Below, piece after piece: positions 8,419 to 16,843 of a DNA stretch of 64,000 nt (position 1 is the stretch's first letter; every line of letters begins with the position of its first letter). The notes beneath the pieces were generated by a model. The model had not been told where the DNA came from, ran no database searches, and worked only from the letters and a program-made list of their open reading frames with translations. The stretch comes from Clostridiales bacterium (lineage in GTDB: Bacteria > Bacillota > Clostridia > Christensenellales > Aristaeellaceae), in contig SVGM01000003.1 in the NCBI GenBank assembly GCA_015056365.1, positions 124,001 to 188,000 of the forward strand, read 5' to 3'. A program made the translations under genes and the position numbers.

Positions 8419-9620
8419 TGGCAAAGCTCCTTATAGAGGGAAAGGTACGCCTGAAAGGTAGAACGGCAATCAAAGGATGCGGCGCGTTGGACGCAGGCTG
8501 TTCGCATACTGGCGTTATTTTCGCACACCACCGCAATACTACTGCAAAGTGCGTCCAAATCGCCCTTCGGAACGATCAGACCGCATTCCGGAGTGACTGC
8601 TTCTGGGCACCCACCGGTGGAAAAGACAACAACAGGCGTACCGCATGCCAATGCTTCCAGATTGACCATTGGCATATTGTCTTCCAGCGTTGGATTGGCA
8701 AAGCAATCAGCAGTGGAATACCAGGCGGCCAATTCCATACTGTCAGCGGTGTTGGTCAGCCCGATCATGCCTTGAGGCAACTGCTCAATTTGCGCAGAAG
8801 TAAGGCCGATCAAGACGAAGGTAAAACTTTCCCCCATCTTCTGTGCGGCTTCGATCAGATAGGACAGGCCCTTTCGTTCGTCCCAGTCCGAAGCCACCGA
8901 AAGAACGACTTTTTTGCCTTTAAGTCCGTATTTTGTCCTAAGCTTGGACTCGACGGGGTGAAAAACATCACGGTTAACGCCGTTGTAAATCACACGAGTG
9001 GGATAATGGCTGAGATAAGAACGGGAAAAATGACTGTTGAGCCACTGACAAGGAAGAACGAACGTCATGTCTTCTGGCTTGCACAACACGCGTTTCTTCA
9101 TTCGATGATTGCGCCTGCTGCCATCAATGCCAAGGCATACCGGATACTGTCTTTGGCTTGGACAATGATTGCACTCACTGAGCCATTGCTGACAGCCGGA
9201 CGCATCAAAATAGGCACAATGACCGGTAAAGGGCCAGCAATCATGCAGCGTCCATAGCACTGGAACCTTCGCTTCCTGCAAGTAGGTAAAAAGTGAAGGA
9301 ATATGCAGATAGGCGCCATGAATATTGTGCAAATGGATCAAATCAGGGGAAAAGTCGCGTATATCATGAATCAGTCGTTGGGTTCCATGATAGCTGCCAT
9401 ATCCCTCTGCGTCAAATAGTTTGCGAATGGCACCATGAATTTTGCGTTCAAGCGGATTGCCGATACGGTAGGCATATGGTGCTGCTTCCGGGGGTACGTC
9501 ACCGGCTCCGTAACCAATACGGCATTCTCCCCCATCCTCTTTGACCAGATTGGCAATCTCCAACGCAATTTTACCGGTGCTTTTGATACCGCAAAAGGTG
9601 TTCAGCTGATAAATCCGCAT
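8415..9620 (-). CDS. Glycosyltransferase family 4 (colanic-acid type)
   Basis: The 401-residue GT-B glycosyltransferase resembles the WcaL/WcaC-like enzymes of exopolysaccharide synthesis. Visible features are the N-terminal NTFCGIKSTGKIALEIA, HLHNIHGAYLH and the TLHDCWPFTGHCAYF segment with its Cys-rich follow-on (CQQW..CNHCPSQ). The C-terminal half has VASDWDERKGLSYLIEA and the donor-binding PTLEDNMPMVNLEALACGTPVV, which holds an E-x7-E motif. AAGGAG precedes the ATG. It lies 3 bp after the neighbouring glycosyltransferase and overlaps the next by 4 bp, so the three are an operon. The sugar specificity cannot be read from sequence. Confidence 0.9.
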   Translation of the reverse strand: MRIYQLNTFCGIKSTGKIALEIANLVKEDGGECRIGYGAGDVPPEAAPYAYRIGNPLERKIHGAIRKLFDAEGYGSYHGTQRLIHDIRDFSPDLIHLHNIHGAYLHIPSLFTYLQEAKVPVLWTLHDCWPFTGHCAYFDASGCQQWLSECNHCPSQRQYPVCLGIDGSRRNHRMKKRVLCKPEDMTFVLPCQWLNSHFSRSYLSHYPTRVIYNGVNRDVFHPVESKLRTKYGLKGKKVVLSVASDWDERKGLSYLIEAAQKMGESFTFVLIGLTSAQIEQLPQGMIGLTNTADSMELAAWYSTADCFANPTLEDNMPMVNLEALACGTPVVVFSTGGCPEAVTPECGLIVPKGDLDALCSSIAVVCENNASMRTACVQRAASFDCRSTFQAYLSLYKELCQ

Positions 9621-9623
9621 GAG

Positions 9624-10823
9624 TTACTCCTTCCCGGTAAGCGTGTTAAGTACCTTCTCCAGATTGTCCATATGCGTTTGCTTGGTGAAATGGGCAAGAT
9701 AGTAGGCTTTGCCGTTTTCGCCCATAGACGCATGCTGCTCTCTTAACGCCATAAAGCGCTTCACCACATCAGCAAATGCGTATTCATCATCAGGAACAGC
9801 GCACAATCCGCAACCGGCCTGCTCAATCACATAGGTCGCCTCGCCGGCGATGGAACCAAGAACAGGCTTCCCGGCAGCCATGTAGCTCTGCACTTTACCC
9901 GGCAACGTATCATTGACGCTAATGTCGTTGCGCATACTCACCAGCATGGTATCAGCCATCGCATAAAAAGCAGGCATCTCTTCCAGGGGCCTGCGGCCGT
10001 AGAAAGTAACCTGGTTCTCCAGCGACAGGTCTGCAACCAGCTGCTTACAGCTTTCCAGATTCGCCCCATCCCCAACAATATGCCAGTGCAGCGGCTGCTC
10101 CTTTAAGAGTGCTGCTGCCTTGAGCAGTACCTCCACATTTTGCATCTTGCCAATATTGCCCGCAAACACGAGATTAAGAATTTTTGAATCGTCCCGAGCT
10201 GGTAAAGAATCCTCAAAGAGATCGTCTGCAAACTGTGGCATGTAGTGTTCGTCCGCCAGCTGGATATCATGAACCTCGTGCATGTACTTCTGAAAGCGTT
10301 TTGATGAATACAAAAGCACGTCGGCGCGCTGATAAATCCACTTGCTGACCTTCTTCATCACCCGGTAAAGGAGCGAGCTTTCCCCTACGTTCATCGCCGC
10401 CAGACACGCAGGCCAGATATCAAGCACATAGATGATATAGGGTTTTTTGGACAGCAGCTTGAGAATGGCGCCCGGAAGGCTCATCAGCACAGGAGACGTT
10501 GAAAACGAATAAATCACGTCAAAGTCCCTTTTGATGAAAAGCGCTTTCCATGTAGCTGAAAGCATATAGCTTACATAGTTGATCGCAAGACCAGTCTTTC
10601 CCGGCTTTCGACCGATTTCGAAGCACCGGCGGATATGAACGCCGTTTCTTTCCTGCCTGCGGTTGCGAAACCATCGATATTCCTTGGGGATCTTTCCTGT
10701 GGGATAGTTGGGTAGACCAACCAAGGCCGTCACGTCATGTCCGCGGGCAGCCAACGCTTCACAAATCTCTGTTACGCGAAAGTTCTCGGGCCAATAGTGC
10801 TGGTTAATCACCAGAATTTTCAT
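9624..10823 (-). CDS. Glycosyltransferase family 4, WbuB-like
   Basis: The 399-residue GT4 enzyme has the start typical of WbuB/WcaI-type transferases (INQHYWPENFRVTEICEALAARGHDVT, then GLPNYPTGKIP). These enzymes often add an amino sugar such as fucosamine in O-antigen or capsule synthesis. The C-terminal half has FAGNIGKMQNVEVLLKAA, HIVGDG, FYGRRPLEEMP and the donor-site PGKVQSYMAAGKPV. A hydrophobic stretch around residues 105-120 suggests membrane association. It starts 5 bp after the deaminase gene, with a weak ribosome site (GAAGTGA), so it is probably translated from a shared transcript. Confidence 0.9.
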   Translation of the reverse strand: MKILVINQHYWPENFRVTEICEALAARGHDVTALVGLPNYPTGKIPKEYRWFRNRRQERNGVHIRRCFEIGRKPGKTGLAINYVSYMLSATWKALFIKRDFDVIYSFSTSPVLMSLPGAILKLLSKKPYIIYVLDIWPACLAAMNVGESSLLYRVMKKVSKWIYQRADVLLYSSKRFQKYMHEVHDIQLADEHYMPQFADDLFEDSLPARDDSKILNLVFAGNIGKMQNVEVLLKAAALLKEQPLHWHIVGDGANLESCKQLVADLSLENQVTFYGRRPLEEMPAFYAMADTMLVSMRNDISVNDTLPGKVQSYMAAGKPVLGSIAGEATYVIEQAGCGLCAVPDDEYAFADVVKRFMALREQHASMGENGKAYYLAHFTKQTHMDNLEKVLNTLTGKE

Positions 10824-10828
10824 TTACA

Positions 10829-12142
10829 TCACTTCGCTCTTCCGGCTCTTGTCATCAGTCCAAGGGCTTCCTTATGGGCGGTTTCCAATACCCGCTTGGG
10901 ATCCATGGTCGTGAACACTCCATTATGATACAAAACCTTTCCATCGACCATCGTCATTTTCACGTTGCGGGATTCAACCGCATAAATCAGGTTGCCTTCC
11001 ATCTCGCTGGAAGGACACATGTTCAGATCGCCTACGTCCACGAGGATGATATCGGCAAGATAGCCCTCCTTCAGCAGGCCCAGGTCGTCGTAGCCAAGCG
11101 CTTTTGCACCAATGCTGGTAGCAGCTGCGAGGGTCTGGGCGGGGGTGACGACCGTCGGATCAAGCAGCGTGCCCTTCTGAAGCAAAGGCATCAGCTTGAT
11201 CTCTTCCCAAAGGTTCAAATTGTTGTTACTGGCGACGCCGTCGGTACCGAGGGTTACACGACATCCGGCATTGAGCATCTTGGAGATCGGTGCGATGCCG
11301 CTGGCCAGCTTCAGATTGCTCACGGGATTGTGGGCAATATAAACGCCATGCTTGGAAAAGATCTCGATGTCCGGATCGTCCATCCATACGCAGTGGGCAG
11401 CAATCATCGGGACGTCAAGCAGCCCCAGCTTTTCCAGGTAAGCAGCAGCTGTCATACCATGACGTTCGATGCACCCCGTACGATCCAGACTGGTTTCGCA
11501 GATATGGATGTGAAGTGGTACTTCCATCTCCTCTGCTACTTCCTTGGATCGCAGAAGGAGCTTCTCAGTGGTGGCGGCTTCGCTGTGGGGTGCGATATTC
11601 ACGCGAATGCGGTCACCGGCAGCATGTTGCCATTTCATTGCAAATTCGATACCGGGAATCAGGTCAGCGCAGCTCTCGTCAAAGTCGATGACGCCGTAGC
11701 CCAGCATGGCGCGGATGCCGCTTGTCTCTACGCTTTCAGCCAGACGATCCATACGGAAATACATATCATTGAAGGAAGTGGTACCGCAGCGGATCATCTC
11801 CAGAATACCCAGATCACTGCCTGCCTTGACAGAATCATCGGTCAAGAATTTCTCTACTGGCCAGACCATTTCGTTAAGCCAGCGTTCCAAAGGAAGATCG
11901 CTGCCAGCGCTGCGCATCATGGTCATCGGCGTATGAGTATGCAGATTGCAAAGGCCGGGCATGGCAAGCGCACCTTCGCCATCGATTACCTGATCTGCCT
12001 CGAAGCGCGGGGCGTTTTCCTTAGCACCCGCATAAACAATGCGATGATCATCAATCTGAATCTCTGCGTTGTGAATAAAGGGAATCTGCGTTTCGGTAGT
12101 AACACCGGGCGTCATGATGATGTTGGTAATCAGTGTACGCAT
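10829..12142 (-). CDS. mtaD: Amidohydrolase: 5-methylthioadenosine / S-adenosylhomocysteine deaminase type
   Basis: Zinc amidohydrolase of the TrzN/MtaD group, 437 residues, predicted to deaminate MTA, SAH or adenosine-like nucleosides in purine and methyl-cycle salvage. The metal ligands are visible: HTHTPM (first His pair, near 67-69), HICETSLD and HCVWMD (further His), and Asp in LGTDGVASNNNLNLWEE. The substrate-side HSEAATTE is also present. The C-terminal small beta domain (ADIILVDVGD) is typical. AAGGAGGG precedes the ATG. It lies between hslU and the glycosyltransferase run on the same strand. Substrate preference within this family cannot be settled by sequence. Confidence 0.88.
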   Translation of the reverse strand: MRTLITNIIMTPGVTTETQIPFIHNAEIQIDDHRIVYAGAKENAPRFEADQVIDGEGALAMPGLCNLHTHTPMTMMRSAGSDLPLERWLNEMVWPVEKFLTDDSVKAGSDLGILEMIRCGTTSFNDMYFRMDRLAESVETSGIRAMLGYGVIDFDESCADLIPGIEFAMKWQHAAGDRIRVNIAPHSEAATTEKLLLRSKEVAEEMEVPLHIHICETSLDRTGCIERHGMTAAAYLEKLGLLDVPMIAAHCVWMDDPDIEIFSKHGVYIAHNPVSNLKLASGIAPISKMLNAGCRVTLGTDGVASNNNLNLWEEIKLMPLLQKGTLLDPTVVTPAQTLAAATSIGAKALGYDDLGLLKEGYLADIILVDVGDLNMCPSSEMEGNLIYAVESRNVKMTMVDGKVLYHNGVFTTMDPKRVLETAHKEALGLMTRAGRAK

Positions 12143-12173
12143 CCAAAGCCCTCCTTGGTTTTTTCTGAAGGAA

Positions 12174-13547
12174 TCAAAGAATGTAGCGTTTCATATCCAG
12201 CGTGACTTCATCCTTGCCCAGATGATCGATCACATAGTCGCCGTTTATGTTGAGATAAACATTGGGCATTTCGTCGCCGCCAGCATTAAAGCTGATGTCC
12301 TCCAGCAGTTTTTCAAAAACTGCATGAAGTCTGCGCGCGCCAATGTCTTCTTTGCTCTCATTGAGCACATAGGCAGCGTTGGCAATTGCATCGATAGCGC
12401 TGTCTTCAAAGGAGATAAACACCTTATCAACAGCCAGCAACGCTTCATACTGACGGGTCAAAGCATTCTCAGGCTGAGTGAGAATTGCTTTGAAATCTTC
12501 CTTTGTCAGGCTTTTCAGCGTGACGTGCACAGGAAAACGTCCCTGTAGTTCGGGAATCAGATCTGTCACTTTGGCTACATGGAACGCACCGGCGGCGATG
12601 AACAGCATAAAATCCGTACGCACGGCGCCGTATTTGGTATTGACGGTACTGCCTTCCACGATCGGCAGAATATCACGCTGAACACCTTCGCGGCTCACAT
12701 CAGGACCATGCCCACCGACGGAACGGCCGGCGACCTTGTCAATCTCGTCGATAAAGACAATGCCTTGCTGCTCTGCGCGGCGAATGGCTTCTTCGCGAAC
12801 TGCATCTTCATCAATCAGTTTCGCAGCCTCTTCATCCAGCAGGAGCTTGCGCGCTTCCTTGACCTTCACGCGGCGGATTTTGGTCTTCTTAGGCATCATG
12901 CCGCCCATCATATCGCCAAGTTTGATGGAATTACCGCCAAGCTCCAGCTCCGGCATATTCTCTTCCACTTCGATCTCGATCTCGCGTTCCTCCAGCTGTC
13001 CTTCGCGCAACATTTGGAGCATGTCTCCACGACGAACGGCCAGTTTTTCCTGTTCGGCCTGGGTAGGCTCGGGTTCCTTTTTGCCTCCAAGCAGGAATTC
13101 AAAAGGATTGTTAGTGCCGCTGTTATGCTTTGGAGGATTCACAAGCAACGATACCAGCCGGTCTTCAGCAAGAACTGACGCCCGCGTACGAACACGCTCG
13201 GTGAACTCGTCACGAACCATTCGAATGGCGTTCTCCATCAGATCACGGATGATGCTTTCCACATCGCGCCCAACATAGCCAACTTCGGTGAACTTTGTGG
13301 CTTCCACCTTGACAAAAGGTGCACGAACCAGCTTGGCCAGTCTTCTGGCGATTTCGGTCTTACCAACGCCAGTGGGGCCGATCATGAGGATGTTCTTGGG
13401 GCTGATCTCATTGCGTAATTCTTCAGAAAGCATGGAGCGGCGGTAGCGATTACGCAGGGCGATCGCGACGGCACGTTTTGCCTCATCCTGTCCAACAATG
13501 AAACGATCAAGCTCTCGCGTGATCTCTCTGGGCGTTAACTCTTTCAT
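12174..13547 (-). CDS. hslU: HslU (ClpY) ATPase of the HslVU protease
   Basis: AAA+ unfoldase that feeds proteins to the HslV peptidase. The 457-residue protein begins MKELTPREITRELDRFIVG; the frame is open further 5', but this ATG has a TAGGAGGC ribosome site and a family-matching start. Walker A GPTGVGKT is at residues 57-64 and Walker B VFIDEID near 255. The I domain between them is shorter and more charged than in E. coli. The C-terminus ends MKRYIL, the peptide that docks into HslV. It lies 10 bp after hslV. Confidence 0.97.
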   Translation of the reverse strand: MKELTPREITRELDRFIVGQDEAKRAVAIALRNRYRRSMLSEELRNEISPKNILMIGPTGVGKTEIARRLAKLVRAPFVKVEATKFTEVGYVGRDVESIIRDLMENAIRMVRDEFTERVRTRASVLAEDRLVSLLVNPPKHNSGTNNPFEFLLGGKKEPEPTQAEQEKLAVRRGDMLQMLREGQLEEREIEIEVEENMPELELGGNSIKLGDMMGGMMPKKTKIRRVKVKEARKLLLDEEAAKLIDEDAVREEAIRRAEQQGIVFIDEIDKVAGRSVGGHGPDVSREGVQRDILPIVEGSTVNTKYGAVRTDFMLFIAAGAFHVAKVTDLIPELQGRFPVHVTLKSLTKEDFKAILTQPENALTRQYEALLAVDKVFISFEDSAIDAIANAAYVLNESKEDIGARRLHAVFEKLLEDISFNAGGDEMPNVYLNINGDYVIDHLGKDEVTLDMKRYIL

Positions 13548-13557
13548 GAAAAGCCTC

Positions 13558-14091
13558 CTAGATGGTTTCAACGGAAATATGATCGTTGGTGAAGACGCAA
13601 ATAGACGCAGCGACCTCCAACGCTTTGACAGCGATATCCTCAGCGGAAAGGTCAGTGTTTTCAATAAGTGCACGGGCGGCTGCAAGTGCGAAGTTGCCGC
13701 CGGAACCGATGGCAGCGACGCCGCCGTCAGGATCAATCACTTCACCGTTGCCGCTGAGCACCAGCATGGAATGCCGATCCGCGACGATCATCATACTTTC
13801 CAGTTTACGGGCGACTTGATCGCCGCGCCAGTCCTGCGCAAGGCTGACGGCTGCGCGTTCCAGGTTGCCACCGCACTGGGTCAGCTTTTCTTCGAAACGT
13901 TCGCACAGAGAAAAAGCATCTGCAACAGAACCCGCGAAGCCGACCGCCACCTGACCGTTATAGATCCGGCGTACCTTTTTGGCGGTAGATTTAAAGACTG
14001 TGTTTTCCCCCATGGTTACCTGTCCATCGCCGGCGATGGCAACTTGATTGCCGCGGCGGACAGCACAGATGGTTGTACCCATCATTTTCAT
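13558..14091 (-). CDS. hslV: HslV (ClpQ) peptidase subunit
   Basis: Threonine peptidase of the bacterial proteasome-like HslVU complex. The 177-residue protein starts [13 protein letters not shown]. Processing before the first of the two threonines would give the N-terminal catalytic Thr. Conserved segments are [47 protein letters not shown] and the end of the fold, [12 protein letters not shown]. The ATG at 14091 has AGGAGGT just upstream. The open frame extends further 5' but has no family match there. Confidence 0.96.
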   Translation of the reverse strand: MKMMGTTICAVRRGNQVAIAGDGQVTMGENTVFKSTAKKVRRIYNGQVAVGFAGSVADAFSLCERFEEKLTQCGGNLERAAVSLAQDWRGDQVARKLESMMIVADRHSMLVLSGNGEVIDPDGGVAAIGSGGNFALAAARALIENTDLSAEDIAVKALEVAASICVFTNDHISVETI

Positions 14092-14108
14092 TATCCTACC
14101 TCCTGAAT

Positions 14109-15479
14109 TCAAGGCTGAATGCCGAAAATCCACTGACCAATGTCGCGTACAGCAGGAATGTTGATTTCTGCATCAACGGCGTACTGAGGCATTCCATTTT
14201 CATCGGTGCTCAGATCGTTGGAAAGCATATGATTCAAGCCCTGATAGCAGTTATAGTTGACAAAATCGCCATAGTTCTTCAGTTCTTCGCGATAGGCACG
14301 CCATCCGTCCTCTTCAGAGACGTGATGGTCGCGCTGACCCTGGACGATATAGGTAGGCAGACCCAGTCGCTGGATCAGGCTGATCGCGCCGAACTGCTCC
14401 ATCTCCCAGAAGTAGTAGCCATTGCGGCCAAACAATTCCAGACTGCGCGCCTCGTTCTCATCAAGCTCCTCGATATCAATCACAAGCTCGCGGAAAGCGC
14501 CGGCTTCTTTGCTGGTCATACCAGAAAGATCCGCTTTTTCAAGAAGCTGATTGGTATAGGAAACAGGACGGCCGCCGATGAGGACCATGCCGTCAAAAAT
14601 CCCTTCGGATTGGGATACAATGCGGGGCGTCAAAAGCGCGCCAAAGCCGTGACCAATGACGACAATCGCGTCGGTATCTACGCGTTCATCATCTGCAAGC
14701 ATCTTGCCAGCCAGAATCGCGTCCTCAACAACTTCGTCCCACGCGGAAGTTACATCGTCTTCACCATAAACATATGTACGTTTGTCATACCGGATGCTGG
14801 CGATCCCCATTTCGGCGAGTTCATGAGCAAGATCTTCAAAAAACGCAGTAGCGCCCACGGTAGCGTTCATGTCCATAGGGCCTTCGTCATGAACCAGAAC
14901 CACAGCAGGAATCTTTTCTCCCTGGGCTACAATAGCAGGCATGGTGAGCACGCCGCTCAGGGGATACTCATTGCCCACTGTCACAGGAGTTTCCACATAG
15001 CTTAGCGCAGCATAAGTCTCAGCATCTACGCCATATTCTGCATTCAAGTCGGCTTTCACAGCAGGAATGAAGTCAAGGCCCATGACTTCCCAGTCGTCTT
15101 CATAATTCTTGTGGGTGAAGTATACCTCCAGATCCTGCTTCTCCATGTGCAGGTGAACCACGTGTGTCTTGGAATTTCTTTCGGGCTCTTCAAAGCAGAA
15201 ATAGTCTCCCTGCTGAATGAATGCACCGGTCATCCACTCCAGCTCAGTCAGCATGCATTCATAGGTTACCTGGGGCATATAGCGGCGAATCTGCAGGTCA
15301 TAATAACCATACAGAGTGCTCAGATTATTGCCTGCAATGTAGTCATCCAGATAGGCGCGAACCGTCTCTTCCGTCCAGACAGGCACGCCGGCTTCCATTT
15401 TCTTGGCGGCCGCCACTGAAGGCAGCATACAAGCCAGCAGCATAGTAACAGTAAGAATCAGTGAAATCAACCGTTTCAT
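14109..15479 (-). CDS. Secreted alpha/beta-hydrolase-like protein lacking the nucleophile serine
   Basis: A 456-residue protein with a signal peptide (residues 1-25, ending SVAAA). Its N-terminal region of about 120 residues resembles the small domain that precedes many clostridial alpha/beta-hydrolases. A hydrolase fold follows from about 155: [10 protein letters not shown] (oxyanion strand), RYDKRTY, then the nucleophile elbow. The elbow reads GHGFGA instead of G-x-S-x-G; the codons are GGT CAC GGC TTT GGC. The acid (VQGQRDHH) and histidine (GLNHML) positions are kept. It may be a pseudoenzyme with a binding role, or use another residue. It sits between trmFO and hslV, where Bacillus has the Xer gene codV. 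GAGGAGG precedes the ATG. Confidence 0.8.
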   Translation of the reverse strand: MKRLISLILTVTMLLACMLPSVAAAKKMEAGVPVWTEETVRAYLDDYIAGNNLSTLYGYYDLQIRRYMPQVTYECMLTELEWMTGAFIQQGDYFCFEEPERNSKTHVVHLHMEKQDLEVYFTHKNYEDDWEVMGLDFIPAVKADLNAEYGVDAETYAALSYVETPVTVGNEYPLSGVLTMPAIVAQGEKIPAVVLVHDEGPMDMNATVGATAFFEDLAHELAEMGIASIRYDKRTYVYGEDDVTSAWDEVVEDAILAGKMLADDERVDTDAIVVIGHGFGALLTPRIVSQSEGIFDGMVLIGGRPVSYTNQLLEKADLSGMTSKEAGAFRELVIDIEELDENEARSLELFGRNGYYFWEMEQFGAISLIQRLGLPTYIVQGQRDHHVSEEDGWRAYREELKNYGDFVNYNCYQGLNHMLSNDLSTDENGMPQYAVDAEINIPAVRDIGQWIFGIQP

Positions 15480-15523
15480 GATCTTGACCTCCTCAAAAAG
15501 AGAGTAATCGTAGCGTTCGTATG

Positions 15524-16843
15524 TTAGATGCTGTTTTTCATTTCAGCAGCAATTGCATCAACTTCCTCAAGGGCTCGCTGCGCAATCTTTTCGTAACGCT
15601 GCTGCTTGTTTCGAATGCGCTTCTCCCCCGGTTTCACTTCCAACTGATCAATCAGACCGAAGGCGCAATTCATTGGCTGGAAACGTTTATTAGGCGTGCT
15701 AACATGACGTCCCATCGCCCCTATGGCAGTCTTTCCACTGAAATGTGGCGCTTGCTTGCCAAGAACACGGTACGCCGTCGCAATGCCGCACAGGAGACCG
15801 CTCGCGGCACTTTCCACATAGCCTTCTACGCCTGTGATCTGTCCGGCAAAGGCAATTCGCGGATTAGATATCACCCGATAGGTATCATCCAGAAATCCGG
15901 GACTGTTTAAAAACGTATTGCGGTGCATGACACCATAACGCGCAAATTCGGCATTTTCCAGTCCAGGGATCATGCCAAAAACGCGACGCTGTTCGGGGAA
16001 CATCAGCCTTGTCTGGAAACCCACCAGGTTATAAAGAGAACCTGACAGGTTTTCACACCGAAGCTGAACCACAGCAAAGGGTTCTTTGCCTGTGCGCGGA
16101 TCCTTTAGCCCTACAGGTTTCATGGGACCAAAGGCCATAACCATATCACCGCGTTTGGCCATGCTTTCAATGGGCATACACCCTTCAAAAACCGACTTTT
16201 CTTCAAAGCCATGCACTGGCGCAGTCTCTGCATTCTTGAGCTCATTCACAAATGCCATGTACTCGTCACGGGTCATGGGACAATTGAGATAATCATCGCC
16301 GCGCTCGTAGCGGGACATTCTGAAAACCTTGGTCATATCCAAGCTTTCAGCGGTAACGATAGGAGCTGCTGCGTCATAAAAATGTAACGTAGACAGTCCT
16401 TCCAGCTGGCCGATCGCCTCTGACAGCGCATCGCTGGTCAAAGGACCGGTGGCAATGATCACTTCGCCCTCCGGAATCTCGGTGATTTCCTCAGCCACAA
16501 CCGTGATCAGCGGATGGCTTCGTATGAGGCGATCGACACCTTGAGAAAAGTCGTTGCGGTCAACCGCCAGCGCACCGCCGGCAGGAACTGCGCTTGCGTC
16601 TGCTGCCCTCATGATTACAGAATCAAGACGGCGCATTTCTTCCTTAAGCAAGCCAACAGCATTGGACAGGCGATTGCTTCGCAAGCTGTTGCTGCATACC
16701 AGTTCAGCCATTGTATTCATGGTATGGGCAGGAGATTTTTTCAGCGGTTTCATCTCATAGAGGGTAACGGGAACACCGCGTTGAGCAAGCTGCCAGGCAG
16801 CCTCGCAGCCAGCAAGACCCGCACCAATAACCTTTACACTCAT
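15524..16843 (-). CDS. trmFO: tRNA (uracil-54-C5) methyltransferase, folate-dependent (TrmFO)
   Basis: FAD- and methylenetetrahydrofolate-dependent enzyme that makes ribothymidine at position 54 of tRNA. The 439-residue protein starts with the FAD-binding VIGAGLAGCEAAWQLAQRGVPV. Family segments follow: ELVCSNSLRSN, LKEEMRRLDS, VPAGGALAVDR, GCMPIESMAKRG, MKPVGL and the C-terminal GQITGVEGYVESAASGLL. The ATG at 16843 forms an ATGA overlap with the topA stop. The topA-trmFO adjacency is conserved in Firmicutes. Confidence 0.96.
   Translation of the reverse strand: MSVKVIGAGLAGCEAAWQLAQRGVPVTLYEMKPLKKSPAHTMNTMAELVCSNSLRSNRLSNAVGLLKEEMRRLDSVIMRAADASAVPAGGALAVDRNDFSQGVDRLIRSHPLITVVAEEITEIPEGEVIIATGPLTSDALSEAIGQLEGLSTLHFYDAAAPIVTAESLDMTKVFRMSRYERGDDYLNCPMTRDEYMAFVNELKNAETAPVHGFEEKSVFEGCMPIESMAKRGDMVMAFGPMKPVGLKDPRTGKEPFAVVQLRCENLSGSLYNLVGFQTRLMFPEQRRVFGMIPGLENAEFARYGVMHRNTFLNSPGFLDDTYRVISNPRIAFAGQITGVEGYVESAASGLLCGIATAYRVLGKQAPHFSGKTAIGAMGRHVSTPNKRFQPMNCAFGLIDQLEVKPGEKRIRNKQQRYEKIAQRALEEVDAIAAEMKNSI

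Noticed and set aside
10874-12205. A 443-codon plus-strand frame opposite the amidohydrolase gene
   Set aside because: The minus-strand product has all the amidohydrolase metal motifs. The plus-strand product has none.
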